From: Rhodospirillales bacterium
Lineage (GTDB): Bacteria > Pseudomonadota > Alphaproteobacteria > Rhodospirillales > Magnetospirillaceae
Direction: 5' to 3'
NCBI GenBank assembly: GCA_014380005.1
Contig: JACMKT010000061.1
Coordinates: 1-44,004 of the forward strand
Length of the DNA stretch: 44,004 bases
Shown here: piece by piece, positions 24,259-31,264 of the stretch
Layout: every line of letters begins with the position of its first letter
Position numbering within the stretch: position 1 is the stretch's first letter
Position numbers and translations under genes: made by a program
Notes under the pieces: model-generated
Databases searched by the model: none
What the model saw: the letters and a program-made list of their open reading frames with translations, nothing else
What the model was told of the DNA's origin: nothing

Positions 24259-26079
24259 TTAGCGAGAACTGGCTAGCCCCCTCGCCATCTGATTGCCGCC
24301 GTCATGGCCCCGCAGCCGGCCGGCCGGCAGCGAGACGGTGAACGTGGTGCCTTTGCCGGGCACGCTGTCCACCCCGATGGTGCCGTCATGGGCGGTGACG
24401 TAATGACGCACGATGGGCAGGCCCAGGCCGTTGCCGCCGAAACGCCGGGCCAGCGACATGTCCGATTGGAAGAACGGCGTCCAGATGCTGTCCAAATCCT
24501 CGGCCCGGATGCCGATGCCGGTGTCGCTGACCGTCAGGGTCAATCCCTCGGGCGAATGGGCAACGCTCAGGATGACGCGGCCCTGTGCTGGGGTAAATTT
24601 GATGGCGTTGGACAGCAGGTTCAGCACGATCTGGCGGATGCGCAACGGGTCGGCGTAGAGCAGGGGCAAATCCGTGGGCACTGCCACCGACAAATCCACA
24701 TGGCGTTCTTCCGCCTTCAGCGCCATCAGCCGGACCACGCCGTCCAGGCTGGTTTGCACGTTCATGGCCTCTTCGCGCAGCACGACTTCGCCGATCTCGA
24801 TGCGGGCCACGTCCAGGATGTCTTCGATGATGTCGCGCAGATGGCTGCCGGCGCTGTGGATCAGCTGGACGTATTCCAGGTATCGGGCATTGCCCAATGG
24901 CCCGAAGACTTCGGAAATAATGGTGTCGGAAAAGCCGATGACGGCGTTCAGCGGCGTGCGCAATTCATGGCTGATGGTGGCCAGGAAGGTGGATTTTGCG
25001 CGGTTGGCCGCCTCTGCCTCCAGCTTGGCCGCCAGCAGGGCGTCCTCGGCTTGCTTCAGATGGGTGATGTCGCGGCCCTCGGGGATCAGGAACGCCACGT
25101 TGCCTGCTTGGTCGCGCACCGCCCGCAGCGAGAAGTCGATGGTCGCGACCACGCCGTCATTGTCCGTGTGGGTGGTCTCGAAGCGCACGAATTCGCCGGC
25201 GCTGGCGCGTTTGATGCCGTCGCGCAGCCGGGCCTGATCCTCGGGCGAGTGGGTCCACCATGGAGTGTCGGCGAAGTGCAGGCCGACCACGTCCGTTAAT
25301 TCCTTGCCGATGAAGTTCAGGGCGGTGGCGTTGACCTCGATCAGCCTGCCGTTCATGTCCAGCAGGCCGATGAATTCGAAGGTGTGGTCGAAGATGGCGC
25401 GAAAGCGGCGCTCGCTTTCGGCTAAGCGGCGCTGGGTCTCCACCAATGTGTTGATCTCGGCGAAGCTGGAGACCACTGCCGTGCCGGCCTCGGGATGTTC
25501 TATGAGCACGCTGTTGACTTGAATCCAGCGCACCTTTCCGTCCGTCGCCTTGATGCCGATGATGGCGGCCACCGCATTGCCGGTGTCCAGCGCCATGATG
25601 GCCGGGTGATCGGCGGGGGGCAGGGGCGTGCCATCGGGACGGATGAAATAGGGATCGGTCAGCCCGCCCAGGATTTGCCGCGCGGCGCGGTTGCTGCCGA
25701 TGATGCGGCCATCGGCGGCGCGGATGGTGATGCCATCCTCCATGGCTTCGACAATCATCTGATAGGGCCAGCCCGCCATCTCGGGTGCCGGGCGCAGGGT
25801 CAGAACGGCGCCGCCGCTGGGCAGCGGCGCGGTGGTGCAGGCCGCGCGCACCACGATGTTTTCCGCAGGTTTCAGCACCACGGCCACATCCAGGAATCCG
25901 GTCAGGCGCTCGGGCAGGCCGTCCAGGATGTCGGCGGCACGTGCGCCCATCAGCCGGGCCGGGTCGCGGCCTGCGGCTTCGGCAAAGGCGGTGTTGACCT
26001 CCACCAACCGGCCCGTGGCATCGGTGATGGCGGTGGGAGTAGCGGTGGAGTCGAACGCTTGGCGGAAAATGTCGGTCAT
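24259..26079 (-). CDS. Multi-PAS sensor histidine kinase
   Basis: 606 residues, apparently cytoplasmic, with no clear membrane helix. PAS domains begin at about residues 10, 105 and 225 (for example GLLDMNGRLIEVNATALNF). HisKA has FLATISHELRTPLN with phospho-accepting H371. The HATPase domain has NAIKFTP, DTGIGI and a G2 box (GGNGLGLPIVRHY). No receiver domain or adjacent response regulator is present, so its partner lies elsewhere. It is upstream of the cyclase on the same strand with a 64-base gap, so they may be cotranscribed. The start could also be the ATG 18 bases upstream (26097). Confidence 0.85.
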   Translation of the reverse strand: MTDIFRQAFDSTATPTAITDATGRLVEVNTAFAEAAGRDPARLMGARAADILDGLPERLTGFLDVAVVLKPAENIVVRAACTTAPLPSGGAVLTLRPAPEMAGWPYQMIVEAMEDGITIRAADGRIIGSNRAARQILGGLTDPYFIRPDGTPLPPADHPAIMALDTGNAVAAIIGIKATDGKVRWIQVNSVLIEHPEAGTAVVSSFAEINTLVETQRRLAESERRFRAIFDHTFEFIGLLDMNGRLIEVNATALNFIGKELTDVVGLHFADTPWWTHSPEDQARLRDGIKRASAGEFVRFETTHTDNDGVVATIDFSLRAVRDQAGNVAFLIPEGRDITHLKQAEDALLAAKLEAEAANRAKSTFLATISHELRTPLNAVIGFSDTIISEVFGPLGNARYLEYVQLIHSAGSHLRDIIEDILDVARIEIGEVVLREEAMNVQTSLDGVVRLMALKAEERHVDLSVAVPTDLPLLYADPLRIRQIVLNLLSNAIKFTPAQGRVILSVAHSPEGLTLTVSDTGIGIRAEDLDSIWTPFFQSDMSLARRFGGNGLGLPIVRHYVTAHDGTIGVDSVPGKGTTFTVSLPAGRLRGHDGGNQMARGLASSR

Positions 26080-26198
26080 GGGGGCCCCCCCGTCCATGTA
26101 GCCTTAACATTCATACGGGAAAGTGCTGCGGCTGCCCCCTGAGCAAAAGGGTTAGATTGGTCTGACCAGTCGTTCGAAAGAGGGAGAACGGTGAAAAC

Positions 26199-26232
26199 GC
26201 CGCCCCTGTGAGCCAGCCCACAGCGGGGCGGC
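26199..26232 (+). other. GC-rich hairpin in the leader of repeat gene A
   Basis: GCCGCCCC (26199-26206) pairs with GGGGCGGC (26225-26232), continued by TGTG/CACA inside. It lies about 70 bases before the first curlin-like gene, in the spacer shared with the histidine kinase. It could be a leader attenuator or an mRNA-stabilising stem; no function can be read from the sequence. Confidence 0.35.
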
Positions 26233-26302
26233 AGGGGGGCGGATAGGGTGTGTCCATGAACAACGGCCACACCCCAGGCCACCCCAACAGGAGAATGACA
26301 CC

Positions 26303-26818
26303 ATGACCTTCCGCACCTCCGCCCTGACCGCTTCCGCCATCGCCCTGGCTCTGGTCACCTCGGTTGCCGCCCAGGCGGGGACCCGCAGCGGCGGCATCCC
26401 GCTGACCTCCAACAACAGCGTCGTCGCCAATAACGTCGCCGCCGGCATCGGCAATACCGCCCAGCAGAGCGTCTTCGCCAACCAGTTCGGCGGCTCGCCT
26501 TTCCATGGCAGCAGGCTGGGCGGCGGCGGCACCAACAGCACCCAGGCGACCAATCTGGCGGCGGGCGAGCATAATCAGGCTGTGCAAGGGGTGACGACGA
26601 ATCAGTTCGGCGGCGGTGTGCCGTCCTGGCGTGCCCCGCAGTTCGGCGGTTCCAACAGCGTCACCGCCAACAACATCGCCGCCGGCGTGGGCAACACCGC
26701 CATCCAGGGCGTGGGCGCCCTTCAGGGTCCCGGCGGCAACAATCGGGTGGACGCCACCAATCTGGCGGCTGGCGTGGGCAATTTCGCCAGCCAGCAGGTC
26801 TTGACCACTCAGCGTTAA
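26303..26818 (+). CDS. Curlin-like secreted repeat protein (A)
   Basis: 171 residues. The signal peptide ends at about AAQA (residue 25) and the mature protein begins near GGIPL (30-34). Four repeats of about 24 residues follow at 39-61, 78-101, 118-141 and 147-170. They are separated by Gly/Pro-rich linkers. The core is N-x-x-A-A-G-x-x-N-x-A-x-Q-x-V-x-x-x-Q, for example NNIAAGVGNTAIQ. This resembles the curlin repeat (Q-x-G-x-x-N-x-A-x-x-x-Q) and the N-V-A-A-G-x-x-N units of Fap amyloid proteins. I infer an amyloid fibre subunit. It has an AGGAG RBS and a strong terminator after it, so its mRNA may be separate from the CsgG-like gene. Confidence 0.7.
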   Translation: MTFRTSALTASAIALALVTSVAAQAGTRSGGIPLTSNNSVVANNVAAGIGNTAQQSVFANQFGGSPFHGSRLGGGGTNSTQATNLAAGEHNQAVQGVTTNQFGGGVPSWRAPQFGGSNSVTANNIAAGVGNTAIQGVGALQGPGGNNRVDATNLAAGVGNFASQQVLTTQR

Positions 26819-26839
26819 AGGCCCTGCGTTAAAAGTAAC

Positions 26840-26870
26840 GCGCCCGCCGGTGACCCTCACCGGCGGGCGC
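26840..26870 (+). terminator. Strong hairpin terminator after repeat gene A
   Basis: A perfect 14-bp stem, GCGCCCGCCGGTGA (26840-26853) with TCACCGGCGGGCGC (26857-26870), around a 3-base loop, 21 bases after the stop. It is followed by ATCTTGCTC, a weak T-tract. It could let some transcription pass to the CsgG-like gene, giving more subunit than channel. Confidence 0.6.
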
Positions 26871-26967
26871 ATCTTGCTCCCCCGAGGGAGTTCCCCTTTG
26901 AGCACTCGACCCCACCGGTTGCGGCGCGCATATGCTTTGGCATATCCGCCACCGGGAGGCCTGGGTC

Positions 26968-28455
26968 ATGGTGATGGTTCCGCGTCGGGCGCTGGCCGCG
27001 CTGCTATCCGTGGGTCTGGTCACGTCCTGTATGACGCCGCCGGAAAAGGCCATGGTGGCCAAGCAGCCATCCACGGCACCGGCCCGCACGGTCAGCAGTT
27101 TCTCCGAAGCCCTGCGCTGCATGGACGATCTGCTGTGGACCCACGGCAAGCGCGACATCTACATCACCAGCAACGGCATTCCCGACGAGACCGGTCGCCT
27201 GTTGGGCGGCACCAAGGAGATGGTCATCACCTCGGTCTCGCGCATGGCCGATAAAAGCAACGCCTTCAGCTTCGTGGATTTCGAACCGGCGCTGGACAGC
27301 GTCAACGCCCTGTATTGGATGGTCGGCGTGCGGCCCGAATTCCGCGCGCCATCTTATTATATCCGTGGCGCGGTCACTCAGTTGGACGAAAACGTGCTGG
27401 CCGACGCCGCCAGCGCGGGCATTTCCCTGCCCAAGGTGGATTTGTCGGTGTCCCAGGACCAGATCGTCTCGGTCATCTCGGTGGATCTCAGCGTCGGCGA
27501 ATTGACCACGCGGCGCATCCTGCCCGGCGTCACCGCCAGCAATTCCATCGCCGTGGTGCAATCGGGCAAGGGCGCCGATGCGGGCGGCATCATCAACAAG
27601 GCCGGGCTGTCGTTCCAGGTCTCGCTCAGCCGGTCCGAGGGCATGCATCAGGCCCTGCGCACCCTGGTGGAGCTGTCCACCATTGAGGTTCTGGGCAAGC
27701 TGACCCGTGTGCCCTATTGGCAATGCCTGGGCATCGAACAGACCAACCCCGCTTTCATGACCCAATCCCGCGACTGGTTCGACGAGATGTCCGAATCCGA
27801 GCGCCAAGCCTATGCCCAGCGCGTGCTTCAGGCCGATGGCTACATGCAGGGCAACGAGCCGGCGGCGGCGGCGTTGGGGCGTTGGCAGGCCGATCACGAC
27901 GTGATCGCCACGGGCCGCATGGATTTCGACACCTATCAGCGCATGCTGTCCTCGCCCACAGCCAAGGCCATGCCGGCTTCAGGTGTCACCAAAGCCGCCG
28001 CCGCGCCGCCGCCGGCCCCGGACGTGGTGCTCAGCAGCGGGCGCGGGCCGCAGCCCAGCTATCGGGTGGGCGAGGCATTGTCCGTGCGCGCTTCCACCAC
28101 GGCGGACGGCTTTTTGTACTGCTATTACGCCGATGCCCAGGGGGCGGTATCGCGCATCTTCCCCAACCGCTTCCAGCCCGATGCCTTCGTGGAAGCCAAG
28201 CGTCAGGTGGAAATCCCGCCGGGGCCGCAGCCGCCCTTCAACATCCGCATGGAAAAGCCCAATGCCACGGAAACCATCGCCTGCGTCACCTCGCCGCAAG
28301 AGGTCGGCTTGGCCCTGCCCGAGAAATACAAGGCCGCCGATCTGCAGGTGATCCCCCAGACAGGGCTGGACGATGTGCTGGCGGCCTATTCCAGCCTGAC
28401 CAAGACCACGGTGAAAAGCAGCCGCATGGCGGTGAAGGTGTTGCCTGCGGGCTGA
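26968..28455 (+). CDS. CsgG-like lipoprotein with peptidoglycan-binding-like and DUF4384 domains
   Basis: 495 residues. A lipoprotein signal gives lipid anchor C21 (LVTSC). Residues about 45-255 follow the CsgG pattern: DIYITSNGIPDETGRLLGG (compare IFVSVYNIQDETGQF in CsgG), YYIRGAVTQLDENV, a loop, then QDQIVSVISVDLSVGELTTR (compare LDQIAVNLRVVNVSTGEIL), a Ser/Gly-rich membrane-hairpin-like stretch (about 188-222), and an ending like CsgG's last helix. Residues about 278-328 look like a peptidoglycan-binding repeat (ALGRWQADHDVIATGRMDF). Residues about 355-445 match DUF4384 (SYRVGEALSVRASTTADGFL, then RIFPNRFQ). I infer an outer-membrane export channel for the neighbouring repeat proteins. The ATG at 26968 has GGAGG upstream. 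Confidence 0.75.
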   Translation: MVMVPRRALAALLSVGLVTSCMTPPEKAMVAKQPSTAPARTVSSFSEALRCMDDLLWTHGKRDIYITSNGIPDETGRLLGGTKEMVITSVSRMADKSNAFSFVDFEPALDSVNALYWMVGVRPEFRAPSYYIRGAVTQLDENVLADAASAGISLPKVDLSVSQDQIVSVISVDLSVGELTTRRILPGVTASNSIAVVQSGKGADAGGIINKAGLSFQVSLSRSEGMHQALRTLVELSTIEVLGKLTRVPYWQCLGIEQTNPAFMTQSRDWFDEMSESERQAYAQRVLQADGYMQGNEPAAAALGRWQADHDVIATGRMDFDTYQRMLSSPTAKAMPASGVTKAAAAPPPAPDVVLSSGRGPQPSYRVGEALSVRASTTADGFLYCYYADAQGAVSRIFPNRFQPDAFVEAKRQVEIPPGPQPPFNIRMEKPNATETIACVTSPQEVGLALPEKYKAADLQVIPQTGLDDVLAAYSSLTKTTVKSSRMAVKVLPAG

Positions 28456-28469
28456 AGGAGGAGGGTGTG

Positions 28470-28763
28470 ATGCGCCTGCTGCTCAGCGCCTTGGTCCTGG
28501 TCAGTGCGGCTCAGGCTGGGATTGTCGAAGGCGACAAGAAGACGGCGCCGCTCAAGGGCATCGCCGTGCCCAAGGGTCACGCGCCGACGCATCTGGAATG
28601 CTGGGTGGATGGCCGCCGCGAAGTGGTGCAGGTCGCCCCGGCCCAACTGCCGCCCAATAATATGGATGCCTCGACCCAGGTGGTGATTCGAGGGAGTGAC
28701 GGCACCTCCACGGTGGTGGTGGTGCCGAGGGCGGGGGCGTCGGGGTGTTTGCCGTTGCGGTGA
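28470..28763 (+). CDS. Small secreted protein downstream of the CsgG-like gene
   Basis: 97 residues with a short signal (MRLLLSALVLVSAAQA). The mature part has two cysteines (one in HLECWVDGRREVVQV, one near the C-terminus in SGCLPLR) that could form a disulfide, and looks like a small all-beta domain. The family is not recognised. It starts 15 bases after the CsgG-like gene with a very strong AAGGAGGAGGG RBS, so both are made from one mRNA. Its size and position would fit a periplasmic accessory factor comparable to CsgE, CsgF or CsgH, but I see no sequence match to any of them. Confidence 0.6.
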   Translation: MRLLLSALVLVSAAQAGIVEGDKKTAPLKGIAVPKGHAPTHLECWVDGRREVVQVAPAQLPPNNMDASTQVVIRGSDGTSTVVVVPRAGASGCLPLR

Positions 28764-28783
28764 CGCGCTTGGGATAGGCAGAC

Positions 28784-28799
28784 GCCCCTGTACGGGGGC
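28784..28799 (+). terminator. Short hairpin terminator
   Basis: GCCCC (28784-28788) pairs with GGGGC (28795-28799), with TTATTC after it, 21 bases past the stop of the small secreted protein. It probably ends the CsgG-like transcript. Confidence 0.4.
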
Positions 28800-28873
28800 T
28801 TATTCAAACTTGCGTGACCAGGAAAGCCATGAGACATCCAATGGATGGGTGTATTGGCTGAGGGGCTGGGTTC

Positions 28874-29269
28874 ATGAGATGGCTTTTGGTTGTGGCTGTG
28901 GTCGTCGTTTTTCTCCAGCATCCTTCCATCGGACTCGCTCAGCAATCACCGCCGATGATGTGGCAGATATACATGATGTTCGTGGCAACAGATGCTGCCG
29001 TAACGAAGTGTCTTCACCCGGATGCCGAAAAAAAACAGAGGTTCAAGGCGAACCAGAAATATTATGAAGGCCTTTCTAAGCTTCAGTTAAAGACCATGTT
29101 CCCTGAAAAATCCAATGACCTCATTGATAAGACGTTGATGGAAGGGGCCGATGGAATCACGCAGCATGTGCGCACAATCGTTGACTCTGACAGCTGCTCC
29201 AGTAAACGGGTGGCCGAACTAATTAAGCCATTTGATTCGCTGGCTGGCATCGGCTATGGGCCGAAGTGA
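28874..29269 (+). CDS. Hypothetical secreted protein (131 aa)
   Basis: I do not recognise this protein. It has a Sec signal (MRWLLVVAVVVVFLQHPSIG, ending near GLAQ) and a helical mature part with cysteines in VTKCLHPDAEKK and DSDSCSSKR, probably forming one disulfide. Codon use is more AT-rich than in the flanking genes (AAA, AAT, ATT common). The repeat signature of its neighbours is absent. A GAGGGG RBS precedes the ATG. It sits at the convergent junction of the amyloid-like cluster, so it could be an insertion or a late addition. No function is proposed. Confidence 0.55.
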   Translation: MRWLLVVAVVVVFLQHPSIGLAQQSPPMMWQIYMMFVATDAAVTKCLHPDAEKKQRFKANQKYYEGLSKLQLKTMFPEKSNDLIDKTLMEGADGITQHVRTIVDSDSCSSKRVAELIKPFDSLAGIGYGPK

Positions 29270-29315
29270 GTGAGTAGTGCGAAACGGCTGATATGGGGGG
29301 TAATATGCTTCCTCC

Positions 29316-29843
29316 CTACTTCTTCGCCACCTTCTGCACCGCCACATTGCCCTCCCCCGCCGCAACGTTGACGTTGTTGTTCTGCTCGACCTTCCCCACC
29401 GCCACCGGGCTGTCGTTGGCGTTGATGGTGGCGGGCGCGCCGTTGGTGTCCACGCTGACCGGGCTGCCGAAATTGTTCTGGATGAACGGCGCCTCGATGA
29501 TGGTCAGGAAGTTGGGCATGGCGAAGTCGGGCGGCGGTTGGCGGCTGGCGGCCAAAGGCTGGCCGTGGAAGAAGCCGCCCAGGTAACCGGCATCGCCACG
29601 GATGGCCGCGATGGATTGCTGGTGGGTGGCCTCGCGGGCGCGGGCCGGGTTGGCGGATTTGACGTCGGCGGGGTTGCGGTGCAGCGGCGCGCCCACGGGG
29701 AATTCCGGTTGCAGCGGAAGGGGGCCCATGCCGGGGCCGGTCACCAGCAATCCGCCGGCGCTTTGGGCTGCGGCAGAGGCGGACAGCGCGGCGGACAGCG
29801 CGGCGGTGAAGGCAAGGCTCAGCAAGACGGCGCGGGTCATCAT
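29316..29843 (-). CDS. Secreted protein with a C-terminal curlin/Fap-like unit (D)
   Basis: 175 residues. The signal peptide ends near ASAAA (about 25). The middle (about 30-110) is Pro-rich and unlike the other repeat proteins. The C-terminal 50 residues contain FIQNNFGSPVSVDTNG and then VEQNNNVNVAAGEGN with VAVQKVAKK, so it ends in one unit like those in proteins A, B and C, plus a degenerate one. A long unique region with few amyloid-like units could suit a nucleator or anchor (compare CsgB); this is inference. It overlaps the upstream small gene by four bases (ATGA). An ORF start at 30065 in this frame is a shadow. Confidence 0.6.
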   Translation of the reverse strand: MMTRAVLLSLAFTAALSAALSASAAAQSAGGLLVTGPGMGPLPLQPEFPVGAPLHRNPADVKSANPARAREATHQQSIAAIRGDAGYLGGFFHGQPLAASRQPPPDFAMPNFLTIIEAPFIQNNFGSPVSVDTNGAPATINANDSPVAVGKVEQNNNVNVAAGEGNVAVQKVAKK

Positions 29844-30136
29844 GGCCGGGATCCTTGTTCCACGACGATCTCGGTGCCGCCCGCCCGCACATGCAACTTG
29901 TCGCCAAGGCGGCGGATATCCACACCGGGGGCGGTGATCTCGGGCAGGGGCGTTTCCGTCTGGTCGGGGTCGATCTGGGTGCAATGGGTTTCGCCGTTGA
30001 TGGTGGTGCAACTGACATTGCCGGTGGCATGCACGCATTTGGTCCGGCCATTGATGGTCTGGCAAATCTCGGTGTCGGCATAGGCCGTGCCGCTAAGGGC
30101 CAGAAGGGCGACGGAAAAGGCGGCAATGCGGGTCAT
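29840..30136 (-). CDS. Small secreted Cys-rich protein of the repeat cluster (E)
   Basis: 98 residues with a signal peptide ending at about TAYA (21). The mature part has two similar Cys-containing units, ICQTINGRTKCVHATG and SCTTINGETHCTQIDPDQ (T-I-N-G-x-T-x-C repeated). A beta-like tail DIRRLGDKLHVRAGGTEIVV follows. The family is not recognised. It has a GGAGG RBS and is translationally coupled to gene D (ATGA overlap). It may be a periplasmic partner or chaperone for the repeat proteins; that rests on position only. Confidence 0.6.
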   Translation of the reverse strand: MTRIAAFSVALLALSGTAYADTEICQTINGRTKCVHATGNVSCTTINGETHCTQIDPDQTETPLPEITAPGVDIRRLGDKLHVRAGGTEIVVEQGSRP

Positions 30137-30153
30137 GGGAACCTCCGTAAGGG

Positions 30154-30178
30154 GCCGGCTGCCTGTGCGGCAGCCGGC
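30154..30178 (-). terminator. Hairpin between repeat gene C and gene E
   Basis: A perfect 10-bp stem, GCCGGCTGCC (30154-30163) with GGCAGCCGGC (30169-30178), and a 5-base loop, 6 bases after the stop of gene C. It could end most transcripts there, or protect the upstream mRNA, so that C is made in larger amount than E and D. Confidence 0.5.
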
Positions 30179-30183
30179 ATGGG

Positions 30184-30636
30184 TTAACGTTGCTGGGTCA
30201 GCACTCCCTGGCTGGCATGGTTGTTCAATCCGGCGGCCACGTTGGTGTTCACGGCCACATTGCTGGTGACCATGGGGCCGCGTCCGCTGAAATCCAGTCC
30301 CAGCCCGACCATGGGGCCTCCTTGCTGGACCATGCCGGTCTGGTTGGCGGTGTTGCCCATACCGGCGGCCACGTTGGTGGCGATTTGGGTGTTGGTGGCG
30401 ACCAGCGGATGCCCGCCCGGCCCCAACATTCTTTGGCCGCCCCCTTGGCTTGCCATGATCTGCTGATTGCTGGCGTTGCCGATGCCGGCGGCGATGTTGG
30501 CACCGACCACCGCGTTATTGGCCGAAAGGGGAATGCCGCCGGTGTGCAGGCGTTCGGCCCGTGCTTCTGTGGAGAAGGAGGCACCGGCAGACACCAGTGC
30601 GATGGTCAGGGCAAGAGCGGCGCGACGGATGGTCAT
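30184..30636 (-). CDS. Curlin-like secreted repeat protein (C)
   Basis: 150 residues. The signal peptide ends near EARA (27) and GGIPL (33-37) follows, as in proteins A and B. Three repeats lie at about 41-64, 82-105 and 126-149, with cores NIAAGIGNASNQ, NVAAGMGNTANQ and NVAAGLNNHASQ, separated by Gly/Pro/Met-rich linkers. The C-terminus is a glutamine pair followed by arginine, just as in protein A. I set the start at the ATG at 30636 with CAGGAGG upstream; the ORF start at 30693 has no RBS and no signal. I infer a fibre subunit. Confidence 0.7.
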   Translation of the reverse strand: MTIRRAALALTIALVSAGASFSTEARAERLHTGGIPLSANNAVVGANIAAGIGNASNQQIMASQGGGQRMLGPGGHPLVATNTQIATNVAAGMGNTANQTGMVQQGGPMVGLGLDFSGRGPMVTSNVAVNTNVAAGLNNHASQGVLTQQR

Positions 30637-30662
30637 GTGCAAATCCTCCTGTTGAGCTGGTT

Positions 30663-30689
30663 CCCTCCCCCCGCGAACCGGGGGGAGGG
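30663..30689 (-). other. Intercistronic hairpin between repeat genes B and C
   Basis: A perfect 10-bp stem, CCCTCCCCCC (30663-30672) with GGGGGGAGGG (30680-30689), and a 7-base loop. It sits 12 bases past the stop of B and 27 bases before the start of C. With no T-run it may be an mRNA-stabilising or processing stem rather than a full terminator. Confidence 0.45.
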
Positions 30690-30700
30690 GCATCCGGCGA

Positions 30701-31138
30701 TCAGCGCTGCTTGGTCATCACCCGCTGGTTGGCGAAATTGTGCTCGCCCACCGCCATGTTCATGGCATCCACCCGGTTCAGGGTAAGGGCGCCCGGGCTG
30801 CCGCTCTGCCGCGTCATCACGTCCTGGGTGGCGTGGTTCTTGTAGCCGGCGGCCAGATTGGTGGCGTTGGTGCTGTTGTCGGTGTAGCCGCCGCCGTAAC
30901 CCTTGCCGCGCCAGCCCTGGGCGCCCGACTGGTCGGCGTAGACGCTTTGGTCGGCCTTGTTGCCGATGCCGGCGGCGGTGTTGTTGGCGGTTACCGAATT
31001 GCTGGTAACCAGCGGGATCCCCCCCGTCATGTGCTGCCCCTTGTCCTTGAACTCACCGGCCTGGGCGGTGGAGGTGACGCTGAGAGCGAGGGCACCGGCG
31101 AGGGCGGCGAAGGAGATGCTGCGGCGGATCGAGGTCAT
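30701..31138 (-). CDS. Curlin-like secreted repeat protein (B)
   Basis: 145 residues. The signal peptide ends near STAQA (27), and GGIPL is at 39-43. Repeats lie at 47-70, 88-111 and 121-144, with cores NTAAGIGNKADQ, NLAAGYKNHATQ and NMAVGEHNFANQ. The first linker is Gly/Tyr-rich (GWRGKGYGGGY). It is the first gene of the minus-strand arm (B-C-E-D) and starts with an AGGAG RBS; its promoter should lie in the 126-base spacer shared with the divergent MscS-type gene. The repeat pattern and secretion signal suggest an amyloid fibre subunit, as for A and C. Confidence 0.7.
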   Translation of the reverse strand: MTSIRRSISFAALAGALALSVTSTAQAGEFKDKGQHMTGGIPLVTSNSVTANNTAAGIGNKADQSVYADQSGAQGWRGKGYGGGYTDNSTNATNLAAGYKNHATQDVMTRQSGSPGALTLNRVDAMNMAVGEHNFANQRVMTKQR

Positions 31139-31264
31139 GGTGTGCTCCTGATTTCTGTTTCCGGCCGGTGCAGTGTTGCCCGGCTCGATGACCAGACCCT
31201 ATCCCCCGGCCACCTCGCCCGCTGTTGGCTGGTTCACACCCAATGCACTTCCCATGTTTTGCCC

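Noticed and set aside
30740-31264. N-terminal extension of the MscS/CNBD ORF upstream of 31265
   Set aside because: The extra 175 residues are antisense to repeat gene B, are low-complexity Gly/Val/Ala and lack membrane helices or an RBS.
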